Below, in pieces: positions 31,034 through 42,882 of a DNA stretch of 64,000 bases. The stretch's first letter is position 1, and every line of letters starts with the position of its first letter. The notes under the pieces were generated by a model, which had not been told where the DNA came from, searched no databases, and saw only the letters and a list, made by a program, of their open reading frames with translations. Made by a program: the position numbers and the translations under genes. This DNA is from Yarrowia lipolytica (lineage: Eukaryota; Ascomycota; Dipodascomycetes; Dipodascales), in assembly GCF_001761485.1 (NCBI RefSeq), contig NC_090772.1, positions 1,293,501-1,357,500 of the forward strand, in the 5' to 3' direction.

Positions 31034-32627
31034 TTGGAGGTGGAGGTTTACACACGAAGACAGACGTTCGACGTAGCCCCGCGGTGATGAGTATGTACAT
31101 ATGAATGTTAGTTGACTAGGTGAAATGTAGTGGTTGATAGTTGGAGTTGGAGTAGGGGTGGTCTGGATGCTATGGACGAGTCACATGACCTCACGATGGA
31201 GACAGTGGTATATGAATGATATTTGCATCTCTGAGCGTGCGAATCAGTATCAAGCCGTAGTTCTAATCGACTGTTGCCAACCTGCTGTCCAACTGCTCCT
31301 ACTGCCAACTGCTCCATGTAGTTTCCGGTGATCACACATGAAGACAGCCAATGATAGATGATCCCCCAGATGTGCCTCGCAAACACTCTGGATTTGTCAT
31401 CTCCATACTACACCTCTGAGGGTTCTGAGACAGAGGGACCAGAATGGGCAACGGATGACATGCGGTAACTGCTACTTGTAGGCTACATGTCGATAGCTCC
31501 GTACTTCCATCTCATTATCACCTTAGGAGGTCAGTCTGTAACCCATAATGACTATATTCAGAGCTCCAAGTACCTCTCATGCTTGAATTGCTAACATGTC
31601 AAGAGACAAGTCCACACTAGGACTATAGTCGACTAGAGTTGTGAGCTTTTGGTTGGTGCCTCTACAGCGGGTCTTTCAGTGGTCAATTGGACTCAAACAG
31701 GAGGCTGGTAAAACGAAGTAGATTCAACAGCTAATGAGCTCGGACACGCCCAGCGGCATCTAGCTCGACATGTGTATCAGTCCCCAGTTGATCTTGATCT
31801 GATCCGACTACTAATGGCACTGTTATATCAAGAGATCAAATCAGTAATAAGACCAGTTCACAGCTGAATCACTACAGAAAGAGTTTGTTTGTTCCTGAGG
31901 ACTATAGAAAGCATTTTCCAGCACAATGAACATAAACAAGACAGAAGCAAGACAGAAGACAGATGCAAGAGAGAAGCAAGACAGAAGCAAGACAGAAGAC
32001 AGATGCAAGAGAGAAGCAAGAGAGAAGCAAGAGAGAAGCAAGAGAACAACCAAAGTAACAGTTCAAGACAATATAACTGTTGTAGCATGCTCTACTTAAG
32101 CCCTTACGTCGAAAACCTCAAACTTTTCTTTCTGATGGTCTCATCCTTCTTCCATTAGTCATCTTCGCAACATCGTCGAGTCTCTTTTCTCCAGTCGACC
32201 CCCCAACATGGTCCAAAAATCACCCAACTTGTCCAAAAACCCACTTAAACAACAAACCAACACTCAAAAACCCATTCCACCAACTTCCTTGTGCCCATCG
32301 GCTCTCCCCATGGTCTCAGCACCATTTTCAAATTTCACCTTGCCCCGCAAAAAAACCAAAATTTAAACTTTGCCAACCCAGAGCCTAAACCTTATATTAA
32401 ATCCAAAAACCCTAAATTTGCCAAAAAGTCGATTTATCCGAACATCTAAACCTAGCCCCACATTCATCTCTCCATCTCGTCCGCCAGAAGTCCTAGAGAC
32501 AAGAAAAACACACCATCGCATCCGTTGAATTGAGATAGCCTAAATAAACCAACAACCGAAACGCTAGCATCGATTCTGCGACTTTTGATCAGAATCAGCA
32601 GCTACAACTTCTCCCTCTCCTACCAAT
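31034..32627. other. Intergenic region with purine-rich repeat
   Basis: No supported gene. Contains the repeat at 31936-32046, which creates false Lys/Arg/Gln-rich frames. C/A-rich sequence before 32628 is the leader of the epimerase-like gene. Confidence 0.55.
31936..32046. repeat. GAAGCAAGACA / GAAGACAGATGCAAGAGA tandem repeat
   Basis: Two longer units (GAAGCAAGACAGAAGACAGA, about 50 bases each) followed by several AGAGAAGCAAG units. Confidence 0.85.
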
Positions 32628-33611
32628 ATGACCTTTTGCAACACGGGAGCAACGCTCCAGAGCTGGGAAAATAGCATCCTCGGGTTTGAAAACCACACAA
32701 ATTACCTGAACCGACAAAACCCCTACTTTGGAGCTACAATTGGCCCGGTAGCTAACCGGCTATACCAACCAAACGGTATCCTGTTGCACGGCGGAAAAGA
32801 AGGCTGGTCCTGGAAGAAATGGAACAAGAGCTCCCCCGCCGCCGCTGAAAATAGTAACGTGACCAAATTTGAGCTCAGAGATACCCACATCACCGCCCAC
32901 GTGACATATACGCTGACTAAGTCGCCCGACAAGAAGACGTCCCAACTGGAAATCGAATACTCCGTCAACAGTAATGAGCTGGGTAAGAGCATGCCGATTA
33001 GCATGACAAATCACAGCTACTTCTGCTTGGACAAAGACGGTGCCGAAGGTGAGGGTCACGTGACCGTCGACGACCACGAGCTCTGGCTGTGTAACGATCA
33101 TGTGATTGAACATAAGGACGGTCTGCAATCGGAGCCTCCTACGGGCGAGCTTGTCCGATGCGAGGCATTGTTAAAGGCGGGGGCGGGTGAGTCACGTGAC
33201 ACATTCTCGTCACTTGGTCGCTTTTCGGACTTGTCTTCACTTGGTGGGACGTCCATCTCCCTCAATGGAACTGTTCTCGACCACACTTTTGCTGTCGATA
33301 ACGACAGGCTTTCACGTGATGCCAAGCTCGATACCCGTGATGATCCATTAGTCAGCGTTGCAATTTTGTCACGTGGAAAGACCCGTCTGACCGTCAAGAC
33401 CACCGAGCCCTGTTTCCAGGTCTATACCGGCGACTACAACAATGTGGAACTGCTTCCCGGCGAGTCACGTGACTTTGGTCGACGTTCTGGGGTTGCGATT
33501 GAGTGTTCTCGCCCCACGAATGCTTGGAATGTTCCTGGGTGGCGGCCGTGGGTTGATTTGGGTCAGGGGGAGTATGGTGCTAAGATTATCTATGTTTTGG
33601 AGCGGGAGTGA
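32628..33611 (+). CDS. Aldose 1-epimerase (mutarotase)-like protein
   Basis: A 327-residue beta-sandwich enzyme of the aldose 1-epimerase family, which interconverts sugar anomers such as alpha- and beta-D-galactose. Conserved blocks in order: GATLQSW, PYFGATIGPVANRLY, LHGGKEGW (first active-site His), MTNHSYFCLD (second active-site His), VLDHTF (Asp) and GVAIECSRPTNAWN (catalytic Glu with the usual following Pro and Asn). The substrate arginine of ANR is kept. The N-terminus is shorter than in most members, starting right at the GATL strand, so activity or start could differ, though the ATG context is good. The coding sequence contains TCACGTGA several times, in two frames. Confidence 0.87.
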   Translation: MTFCNTGATLQSWENSILGFENHTNYLNRQNPYFGATIGPVANRLYQPNGILLHGGKEGWSWKKWNKSSPAAAENSNVTKFELRDTHITAHVTYTLTKSPDKKTSQLEIEYSVNSNELGKSMPISMTNHSYFCLDKDGAEGEGHVTVDDHELWLCNDHVIEHKDGLQSEPPTGELVRCEALLKAGAGESRDTFSSLGRFSDLSSLGGTSISLNGTVLDHTFAVDNDRLSRDAKLDTRDDPLVSVAILSRGKTRLTVKTTEPCFQVYTGDYNNVELLPGESRDFGRRSGVAIECSRPTNAWNVPGWRPWVDLGQGEYGAKIIYVLERE

Positions 33612-34635
33612 GGATTGGGGATAGAGGAGACCATGAGGGAGCTTGGGAGAAATTTCGAGAGCTTCAAATCCAACTTCAGAGAGCGTTAAACACCGATGTC
33701 AACTTGACAGAGCTTCAAACACCGATATCAACTTACAGAGCTCCAAACACCAATATCGACTTCACAAAGCTCCAAACGATATCCAACCTAGCTCAAGTTG
33801 GAGACAGGATGTTTAAGATGATCATCTGAATAAGCAGCGAATTTCAAATCGAACAGTATCTTTTGCAATGTCCTTCATTATAGTAAACTGTGACTGTAGA
33901 CACCGCCATTAATCTGAATATTGGGTTGTCAATATGCTCCATAATCGCCTGAATAAGTGTCATATGATCCAAGTAATGGGACAATTATATTAAAATGACC
34001 CGAGTTGACAATTGAGATCCATCCGGGCTCAAGTATTACTCTGCATGACTGTAGGTCTGGGGATAGATACTGATTCTGAAGCAGACGGGTAGAACGTCTC
34101 GATTTATAGGCACAGTTGAGTCTTTAAGACCGCCGCAACTTGATGAAGTTGACGATGATGGTGATGGTGATGATATACCAGAGTCCTTGAGGTTTGATTA
34201 TTGCAGGTTTCGGTTTTGAAGTAGTTCTTATGGTTGAGGGTACAGACCATTTTGTCTGTGTTCGCGTCATAATTGCAAGACTAGGGGGAAAAACAACATA
34301 CCAGTCGATTCGAAATGTGGCGCTGATTCCAATGGCACTATATAATATAGTCTTTAGATACTATTTTGTTGTTTCAGGCAGTCGAAGGGAAAAAGAGGTC
34401 TGTGCATAACTGGCATCAACAGCGACGTCAAATGTGAGTACATTGGCTAGTATTTACAGCAGTTCAGGAGCTCAGTCAGATATACACACAGAAACAATCA
34501 TTGTTTGAACATTGTTTGAACTCCTGAACAAGTCATTAATCATATATTGCAGCTATGTGAACTATCTGTTGAAGATGTCCAGATGGAGATCCTTGAAATG
34601 AGACGGAGATGTCATAGGGTTAACTACTACACCAC
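33612..34635. other. Convergent intergenic region
   Basis: No supported gene. It holds a degenerate 30-33 base repeat (33659-33783) just past the epimerase-like stop. Confidence 0.55.
33659..33783. repeat. 30-33 base tandem repeat
   Basis: Four imperfect copies of an AGAGCTTCAAACACCGATAT-like unit, creating a short false reading frame. Confidence 0.75.
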
Positions 34636-34932
34636 CTAATAAGGCTTTGTTGGGAATCCACAGAAAGCCAGAGGAGGCTCCAGATAGCTGCCATAGTCGT
34701 TCCACAGAGCGGCTCCACACTGGAGACAGGGGTCCAGGGCGTCGAAAAAGGGGGTTCCGGGGTCACACAGACAGTCGCGGTTCCAGGAGTTGCCCGAGGC
34801 GCACTTTCGCGAGTCCAGAATCATTTCTCCACACGTTTTGTGGCATGCGTACGGTGCATTGTCTGCCGGGGCTGGAAGAGCTGATCCCACCGTGAGCAGG
34901 ACCAAGGTGGTGGTAATGAGAGAGAATTTCAT
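34636..34932 (-). CDS. Small secreted eight-cysteine protein (CFEM-like spacing)
   Basis: A 98-residue protein with a clear signal peptide (MKFSLITTTLVLLTVGSALP, cleavage around residue 19-22). The mature part has eight cysteines in the order C-x3-C-x9-C-x9-C-x-C-x12-C-x2-C-x16-C. The single-residue CxC pair in the middle recalls CFEM domains, extracellular heme- or wall-associated modules of fungi, but the family's aspartate and full spacing are not certain. There is no GPI-type C-terminus, so it is probably soluble. A TATTTAA box lies about 70 bases upstream on the same strand. The product is expected to be exported; its function is unknown. Confidence 0.72.
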   Translation of the reverse strand: MKFSLITTTLVLLTVGSALPAPADNAPYACHKTCGEMILDSRKCASGNSWNRDCLCDPGTPFFDALDPCLQCGAALWNDYGSYLEPPLAFCGFPTKPY

Positions 34933-36716
34933 GGCGACAAGTGAGGTGACAGGTGAAAGTGAGAGTAATCAGTGAGAAGTGAGAGAAAAACTCTTGTTTA
35001 AATACTGTTTTCGTGGACAGAGTTGGCGTTCACTTGTAGCTGCAAACTTCCACTAATGCATGTAGAAGAGTTGCGAAGAGTTGATGTGATTGATTAGATA
35101 TGACAGAGTTGAGAGTGGAGTTGAGAGTGGAGTTGCAATAGGAGTTGCAATATGATTGAGCTAATTGAGGGGTTTCACTAAGCATCATTCCAGAGGATAC
35201 CGCTCCAGTAGGTACGGTACAATGAGTATGCTCTGGTCCAGACTAGAAAGCTCTCAACGACTTCAAAAGCTGCGATAAACCGCTCAAAGAGTCAATATTT
35301 AGACAAAACCGAAGTGAAAAAGAAAACCACCTTCAATGTCACCGTTTAATAGACCCCAATAGACCCTTGACTTTCAACTTTGTTTGCATCGGATACCCTA
35401 CGGCTGCAGTGCGAGAGACGAACAAAAATCGGCAAGAAACCACCCTGTGGGGGTCCGGGAAGTCACGTGATCTTATCAATGGATCTCGGGGAATGAGGAC
35501 ACGATCGGCTTTTGTCGAAATTATGTTCTATTCGCTCTTTTGATGCCTTTTCCCCTCATGCAAACAGATTATCGAGATAACATCAAAGTTTCGAAGACCA
35601 TAGTGCCGTTTCAATAAAAAGTGTTCGAGTAGCCAATGAGAGAAGCCCGGCAAGTCAACGGGTCCTTAGTGCGCGATTTGGTCGAGATTTTCAAGTCCCC
35701 AATGAGTAATTGAAAAGGGTACAACGTTGGTTTCAACCGGGTATGTATTGTACATACGATAGTGGGTCTCTGGTGCTTTGTTGTCGGCACCTGAGCATCC
35801 AAAGTATGCATTGTCGTCCACCTGGATCCATCCTCCGAGCCCAATTGAAGTTTCTGAATCCCTGTTTGCCCGAACCAGCCCAATTGGTCAATAGATGGAT
35901 TGTCTGTCCATCATATCACCTGTCTGCTGTCGAACGAGACGAGACCAAGTGACATGGTAGCTTGAAAGTGCAACTTCTAGCAGTCTCCAGCAGAAAACAT
36001 ACTCTGTATCAAGTTTCAGCCGTCGAGTACTTGCCCAGGTAACTATAGTATTGTCTGGTACTGTACATCACTTTCACTGGTATCTTCGTACATACACAAC
36101 TTGCACTGTCTTCAGTACATACAGAACTTGTCTCTTCTTCAACCTGCTAAGGGATTGAAATATCAGTAAAATTAGTCATATAACACTTGTTCGTCTTATG
36201 ACATAACAACTATCGACTCTGGAAACATATATCAGCCATTTCTACCTGTACAGTCTCCATACAACCATGATAACAACAGAATGATCACTTTTCCACCCCC
36301 ACTTCGGATTAATAATCTCCAAAAGTTGCTCACCTCACTCATACCAATTATTAATATGATTGATTTCTGCTTCCCCCTTGTTTTCTTCGTTTTCCCCATC
36401 AAAATCCCTATCTATACCCTGTCACCAATTACTTAGCTCTACTCAACCCCGCTACGCTCATATACTTAGCTTGTCCCAACTAAACACCCTCTGTCAACAC
36501 CCCCATTCAACACCCTCAAAAACGTCCAAAAAGGTCCCAGATTTTTCGTACCATTCAAAATAGCTCTTTTAAACAAGTCCATATCAAATTCCATTCCCCA
36601 ACCCCCATATATCACCACAATATGCCTCGTTTGTTTTCCCTCTTTTTTTCCCCCCAAACCTTAAAAAATCGCCACTATCACCACTCCAACATACCCAGCG
36701 AAACCCCCACAACAAC
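34933..36716. other. Divergent intergenic region
   Basis: No supported gene in 1.8 kb. One TCACGTGA near 35460. C/A-rich sequence over the last 200 bases is the SLD3 promoter and leader. Confidence 0.5.
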
Positions 36717-38286
36717 ATGGACCTGAGACTGGTACCGACCAGCCGCGCGCGGGTCAAACGGCTGATCTCACGTGAGCCGTCGCCGCTGCAACTGCAGCAA
36801 AAACGAAAGGACGAATCGAGCTTCGCGCTCGAGGAGATGCTTAGTCAGCGCCCTCCGACCGACGTGCGCTCGATTCTCAACTCGGCGGTCGACGCGCTGA
36901 GGAAAAAGCCGGAGGCGGCGGCGGCAGCCGGGAAGTCACGTGAGCTCCAGACGGGCTCGACCCTGTTTGTGGAAATTCAGCCGGCGCTGATTAACAAGCT
37001 GCAAGTTTCGACGCAGTTTTTGCTGGTGAAGATTGATGATGGCGAATTCTGGATGGAGCGGTTTGGCGGCGACATTTGGGGGGTTTTCGAGCGAAGCGCG
37101 GCACGTGATAAGCAGACCGGATCCCGTGGCCAGCTGGACTCTCGACCCCGTGACATTTCACATGACGACACGGAGGACACCCAGGAGGACACTCTGCCAG
37201 ATGGTCAACAAGACACCCAAGAAGATACACCAAGACAGGATATTAGTCCACACAAATTGTTGGCCCACAAAACATCTACAAGTCACGTGTTAGAACCGAA
37301 CCGTTCTCGCATGCATTCTTCCTCACGTGATGATATTCTTTCCCGTGCTCCTGTTGCCTCTAGCAAGTCCTCTTCCACTACTAATACCACTACCCAGGAT
37401 GGTTCATTCACATCTCTAATTGCATCTCTACCACCTCCTCAACCGACGTTAACCCCCTACATTCCTCTAAACCTGACGAAACCAGTTTCGGCGCTACCAT
37501 TGCCATCAGTTTCGGTCTCTGAGCTCCTTCTGTCGTCCTACCGGACCCAGCTTTACTGCTGTCGGACGTCGCTCATCTACTTTGCCAAGGCCATGTCCAA
37601 GTCACGTGCTCTGTGCAAGTCCACGCTCGAGAAACATACGCAGGGCAAGTCTCGTGTTTTTTCCGCCTCCCAGATGCGCAAAATGTCGTATAAGCTGTAC
37701 TCTCGCGAGTTGGCCAAGCTCGTCCAGCCACTCAATGAATGGTCTCAGGTTTACGAGTACCACGAGTTCTGCAAGATGATGACAAACACAAAAGACGAGT
37801 ACGTGATCCAGTGGAAAGACAGACTGTCTTATTCGGTTTTGTCCGATTCGGAAAAACTCGCAGTGGAAATATCTCTTCTCAAGTTCAGAGAAATGCAATT
37901 ACAGAGTATTGTTCTGTTGGAACTGCTGGCAGTGGCTCCGGTGACCAAAAGTGCTGACGCTGCTGAGACAGTCAAACAGATGGAGTTGGAAAAGCAAAAG
38001 AAGAAGGAAGCAAGGAAAATGGGCCTCTACAAGTCCAGACGAAACAAGGCAGCGGTGGAACAGGAGGAGGCTGCAGAGGAGACTATGGACTACAAGACTC
38101 TGTTGATCCAGTTGTTTTCCAGCATGTGCATCTGGCAACAATTGTCGGATTCAAAATCTGATCACGTGCACGAGTTTTGCAAGTCCGTGGTCATTCCGTA
38201 TTTCTCGTCACGTGTTCCGGAGGTGGTCGAGGACTTGCTGAAGAGAGCAGGCCTCGAGAGAGAAACTAGACACATTTCTGGTAAGC

Positions 38287-38335
<49 letters not shown>

Positions 38336-39353
38336 GCCGCTGAAGCAGAACAACAAGCCGCGAGAGATCCCATATGCATCGCGCGACTCGCCTACCTTGT
38401 CACGTGACTCAACCGTGACACCGCGGGCCAACTCTCCGTCTTTTTCACGTGATTCCGACACGTTGAATTCGGACATCAGCACGAGTTCAGGTGTGTCTCG
38501 GGTAACCAATTCTAGCCGCGCAGCTCGAACAGGCTCGGCCCAGGGAGTCACGGGATTACTTAATAAGCCGCAGGTTCGGGGCGGACTCCTCACCTCTTCA
38601 CGGTCATTTGATTCTCGTACTCAGGTGGGCATGCGGTTCAAGGGCAGTAAAGAGAAGGACAAGGAGGAGGTGAAGTGTACAAATTCGGTTGCCGGGACCA
38701 CAACGTCGGCTACAGCGGAGATGACGACGGGCATGTTCAGAAAGTCACGTGACATCTCCGTGGCCACAGCCTCTTCTCGTCATTCGATGGCGGCCCAGTC
38801 TCAGGTGGCTGCCACTCCCGTGAAGCGGACTAGACCGGTTTTGACCTCATTTACAGCCGAGCCGGACAATCCATTCATCAACGACAGTCACGTGGTTGAC
38901 GAGTCTCCGTTTGCCAAGCGGATGAGAGGGGAGAGCACTGGTCCCAGGAGAAGGCTGGGCCTGGGGGATGGCACTTCTGTTGTTTTCGATAGTGCCAGAA
39001 GAAAAAGGGAAGGTAGTGAGAATCAGATTGATGACTCTCCTGTTCGGTGCAATCGCTACTCGGTTGTTATGGAGTCTCCTACGAAGTCTAGGACTTTAGG
39101 TGTGGGTCATGGCAACTATGGCGGCGGTGGTGGTGGATTATTTTCAAACAAACCATCCAGGATGTTTTCCACTACCATAAGGCCAAGCATGGCTGCTCCA
39201 GTGGCGGCCCCTGCTCCTGTAAATGTGTCTGCTACTCCCAAGAGACGGACTCAGCCCACGTTGACGAAGGAGCAGTACCCAAGGGAGGATAATCCGTTTT
39301 ACAACGGAACCGATGATGCTGTGATGGATACAAGTCCTACTAAACGGGTTTAG
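36717..39353 (+). CDS. SLD3: SLD3, CDK-regulated DNA replication initiation factor
   Basis: An 878-residue protein whose middle (about 255-505) fits the Sld3/Treslin Cdc45-binding domain: LLLSSYRTQLYCCRTSLIYFAK, the REMQLQSIVLLELLA helix, and the closing block with CIWQQL and EFCKSVVIPYFSSRVPEVV. In yeast Sld3 brings Cdc45 to loaded MCM helicase and, once phosphorylated by CDK, binds Dpb11. Several CDK-type sites lie in the last 200 residues: TPVKR, SPFAK, SPTK (about 780), TPKR and SPTKR at the very end. A CAA-coded glutamine run of about 17 residues (38285-38335) separates core and tail. The N-terminal 250 residues are mostly disordered. The gene is unusually rich in TCACGTGA, read as Ser-Arg-Asp/Glu. 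Confidence 0.87.
38285..38335 (+). repeat. CAA trinucleotide run within SLD3
   Basis: About 17 CAA codons (polyglutamine) between the Cdc45-binding core and the CDK-site tail. Confidence 0.9.
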
Positions 39354-39383
39354 GAAGGGAGGATAGGATTGGACGGAGAACGG

Positions 39384-39492
39384 TCCTGCGCGGGTCATGC
39401 GTGACCCTATCGAGAGCCCTCAGCAAGCCATCGGAGATCACACTCCTGCGCGGGTCAGTCATGTGTTACCCTCCTATCGAGAGCCTTCAGTA
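39384..39492. repeat. Two-copy direct repeat behind SLD3
   Basis: TCCTGCGCGGGTCA ... CTATCGAGAGCC occurs at 39384-39424 and again, with a small insertion, at 39444-39492. Confidence 0.75.
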
Positions 39493-40152
39493 GGTGACCC
39501 TAAACGAGATGAACTACCTTTTGGAGTCGCTATGTGCTTAGAGTGACTAGCGATCCATCATCCGATGTGACTCCTTCCGTTCTCAATGACTCCGAGTCGT
39601 TATCAGGACTGCATAAAATCAATTGGTCTTCCACACCATGGTAAGAATAGACCAGTTCAGTATATACATTTAATTTATTCATGCATTTTTAGACACTCCG
39701 TGTGTCTTGAAGAAGGCCCAAGAACAAAGAGTGGGATCTGCGCTGCAGACACCACGTTGCAGAATTCTGTATGGGTTATACGCCGTTCATTCTTCATCAA
39801 TAGTCGACTCCCTTGTCAACTCGCGCCTACCTCCAACTCGGTTCACCAAGTCCTCCAACTTGATTTTGTATCACCTTGACGTGGCTCCGGTCGAGTCCAC
39901 AAACGAGTGACTCTGGTCGGTCTCTGGTCTCTATCGTCGGTAGGCCAGTCTCTGATCTCTATGGTCGCTAGGTCAGTCTCTGGTCTGCATGAGAGGAAGA
40001 AAGAACTTAAGCTGACCTGAAAAGCATTCGACTACTGTACTCGAACTTGACCAGCTTCTGCTCCTCAAATGATTTCCTTAGCGACAACGTGAGCAAAATG
40101 ATCGTCAATGCCCCATCACAGCTGCTGATGGCCAGGTTGGGGAGTTGTTCGA

Positions 40153-40413
40153 GTGTCTCAACCAGAGCCAGACTCATACATCAAGGCTGATTTTACCAAG
40201 GGAGAGAGGAGGTGTTCGTCAGTAAAGGACAGGATTAGTGACATAGCGGATACAGGAATGTCGGTTCAAACACTTTATGCTGGTTCCTTCTAACATTCAC
40301 AAAGAGACTTCAGCGAGATGATGACCGAGTTCTGGGGGCTAGATGAAGGTGCAATTCGCATGAGCAGTCCTCGGAACCCCAGAGTGGTTGTCATTGGACC
40401 GTTGTCTGAATGA
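40153..40413 (+). pseudogene. Possible decayed coding fragment, family unknown
   Basis: About 87 codons in one frame interrupted by a single TAA (about 40292), with ordinary amino-acid composition, including FSEMMTEFWGLDEGA and NPRVVVIGPLSE before the final stop at 40411. I recognise no family. It could be chance; the even composition and single stop are the only support. Confidence 0.2.
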
Positions 40414-41224
40414 CTGTCAGTGTCGTCGTCGTCAATAGGACCCAAAAGGTATTCCATCTACTAATGCCAACTATTTCTAGTTGGTTTGTCAACAATGGGA
40501 GTGACAATATTATTAAAAATAGTTATATTTTTTTACAAAATGAATTAAAATATTTTTAACAAAATGAAATGAAAACATATTTTTCTAACATGAATGAACA
40601 CAAATTTAAATACATTATTAAATTAAAAGAAGAATTAACCAAAAACAACAAATTTATTAATTCCACACCAACTCTCTCAAATCCCACACAAACGCACAAT
40701 AATTGTAGTAAATATTGTAAAACAACAATTTCCTTCCATCCACACCACCCTATCCCCAGTCACGTGACCCCCGTTTTCGGCATCACTTCAGCCGTTAAGT
40801 TGGGTTTTGTTGACATTATTTTCTCCAGTTTATTCACATCAAGTAACTCTAGCTGACTCGGCAAAAATCGGCTCATAAAAAAAAATAAAAAATTCTTGCA
40901 CCGATAACGGTTGGTATCAAGATGATCGAAGAATGCCCCGATTGGCGATTTACAAGCACCAGATTGTATCCGTAGTACCATAGGTGGCAACATCGTTTTA
41001 ATATTAGAAACCGACTCACTACAACCCGTTCTATCATCCAATATTGTCTTCTATCCTGCGATAACGGACAGGTGCATGACGAAGTCGGTTGCCTGGGGCA
41101 AGAAGTGTCGGGATTTGACGCCGGCAATGGTGGAAATGGTTTATATTTGGGTGAGTTTTTGTGTGCCTTTTTTGTTATTTTTGGTTATTTTTTTTGTTAT
41201 TTTTGAATACTTATCTACCTTTTT

Positions 41225-41330
41225 GATTTTCAATTTTCAATTTTCAATTTTCAATTTTGATTTTGATTTTGATTTTGGTTTTGATTTTCAATTTTCAATT
41301 TTTTCAATTTAATTTTTAATTTACTTTTAT
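41225..41330. repeat. TTTTCAA / TTTTGAT low-complexity tract
   Basis: Short 6-7 base units give Phe/Asp/Ile-only frames; not coding. Confidence 0.8.
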
Positions 41331-42015
41331 ATCAAAAGTCATGCCGATATCGGAAGAGTTGATCTTTGTTGGAGTTTTCGGAAAGCCGGATTGAAATTTC
41401 GAGAGGATGGTATTTCAACGACTCCGACAAAAATGAACTACTTTGATTCTCGGTGACGTTTCTGTGGACCTAGTTACACGTATTTTTACCGCTGCTACAC
41501 CGATATCGGGACAGGAGTAATTGGCTGGAGTGCAATGCAGATAATGGGTCCCGATAGCCGGGGGAGGACATGTGTACAGTAATGGGTTACACGAGTGATG
41601 TAATGGGACGACCGACAAGAGCAATGTAATGGGACGACAAGAGCAATGTAATGGGACGACAAGAGTAGTGGCACGACAAGATCGATGTCATGTGATGCCA
41701 CACAAATGGAGTAATGGCATGACCTGTTTATTGTTGTTGGTGATGCATGGTTTTTGTCGTGCCATCCGACCAATCGGATCAGGTTATGAGTTAATATACT
41801 TGGCCGAAAGGTGAAGATATGGATTGTGTGATGGGGCCCACGGCCGACGTGTGGTGACCACCCGTGCTCTGTAACGGCCATCATTTCTGCTGTGGTGACC
41901 ACCCAGGCTTGTTCACTGGTTCCTTCTCCTCACAAAATAAAGTTATGACTCTACCTACACCACCACCTTAAAAACAACTTCCTTTCCTCCTACCGCATCT
42001 TCTTCTCCCCACAAC

Positions 42016-42882
42016 ATGCTTGGAAAACGATTTGTGGGTCCCGTGCTGACCCCCAAGGGCGCTCGGCACTCGTCCATCAGTGCCCTGGCGTACAAGACGC
42101 TCCACCGAAACCGATCGCAGCCCAAGCTGCCCGTTATCGAGACTCCAGCATGGAACGCCAACACGGCGGTTTCTTCCATTCTGTACGAGACCCCGATGCC
42201 GTCCAAGGCGCCCATCAAGGCACACGTGTTCAACTGTCTGGTTCAGAACGAACCCGGTGTTCTGTCGCGAGTTGCCGGCACTCTGGCGTCTCGAGGCTTC
42301 AACATTGATTCGCTGGTAGTGTGCAACACGGAGGTTGCCGATCTGTCGCGAATGACCATTGTTCTGCGAGGCCAGGATGCCGTGATCGAGCAGGCGCGAC
42401 GACAGATTGAGGATCTGGTGCCCGTGTGGGCAGTGCTGGACTACTCCAACGCCTCGATCATCAAGCGAGAGCTGCTGCTGGCCCGAGTGTCGATTCTGGG
42501 CCCCGAGTACTTCCAGGATCTGCTGACCCACCACGGCCACGAGTTTGAGGACGCCGTGCTGCAGAACGACTTCCACCCCAACAACATTGCCGCCTCCGAG
42601 GCTCTGCGACACAAGCACCAGTACCTGGACGCCGTGACCAAGCTGGCCCACCAGTTTGGCGGCAAGATTCTCGACATTTCTGAGCGAAACGTCATTGTCG
42701 AGCTCTCGGCCAAGCCCGAGCGAGTCTCCTCCTTCCTGCACCTTCTCAAGCCCTTTGGTATTCTTGAGGTGGCCCGATCCGGAATGATGGCCCTGCCCCG
42801 AACTCCTCTTGAGACCCCCGATGAGGAGGACATCAAGAAGGCCGAGGAGGTGGTTGACCAGACCTCTCTGCCTCCTGGTTAG
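42016..42882 (+). CDS. ILV6: ILV6, regulatory subunit of acetolactate synthase
   Basis: A 288-residue mitochondrial protein that binds the catalytic subunit Ilv2, activates it and confers valine feedback inhibition in branched-chain amino-acid synthesis. The N-terminal 60 residues are basic and lack acidic clusters (targeting sequence). The ACT domain starts at about residue 70 (HVFNCLVQNEPGVLSRVAGTLASRGFNIDSL) and is followed by the conserved helix VWAVLDYS and the REL(L)LARVSILGPEYF block. The C-terminal ACT-like part (about 190-260) contains FGGKILDISERNVIVELSAKPERVSSFL. Codons are strongly biased (CGA, GTC, CTG), as expected of a well-expressed gene. The start at 42016 lies in an ACAACATG context. 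Confidence 0.95.
   Translation: MLGKRFVGPVLTPKGARHSSISALAYKTLHRNRSQPKLPVIETPAWNANTAVSSILYETPMPSKAPIKAHVFNCLVQNEPGVLSRVAGTLASRGFNIDSLVVCNTEVADLSRMTIVLRGQDAVIEQARRQIEDLVPVWAVLDYSNASIIKRELLLARVSILGPEYFQDLLTHHGHEFEDAVLQNDFHPNNIAASEALRHKHQYLDAVTKLAHQFGGKILDISERNVIVELSAKPERVSSFLHLLKPFGILEVARSGMMALPRTPLETPDEEDIKKAEEVVDQTSLPPG

Larger units (their letters stand above)
39354..42015. other. Gene-poor intergenic region
   Basis: No intact gene. Holds a direct duplication (39384-39492), CTGGTCTCTAT repeats (39905-39990), a possible decayed coding fragment (40153-40413), an AT-rich island (40497-40640), and TTTTCAA runs (41225-41330). Confidence 0.5.

Noticed and set aside
31841-32158. Frames over the GAAGCAAGACA repeat
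   Set aside because: Low-complexity repeat translation in every frame.
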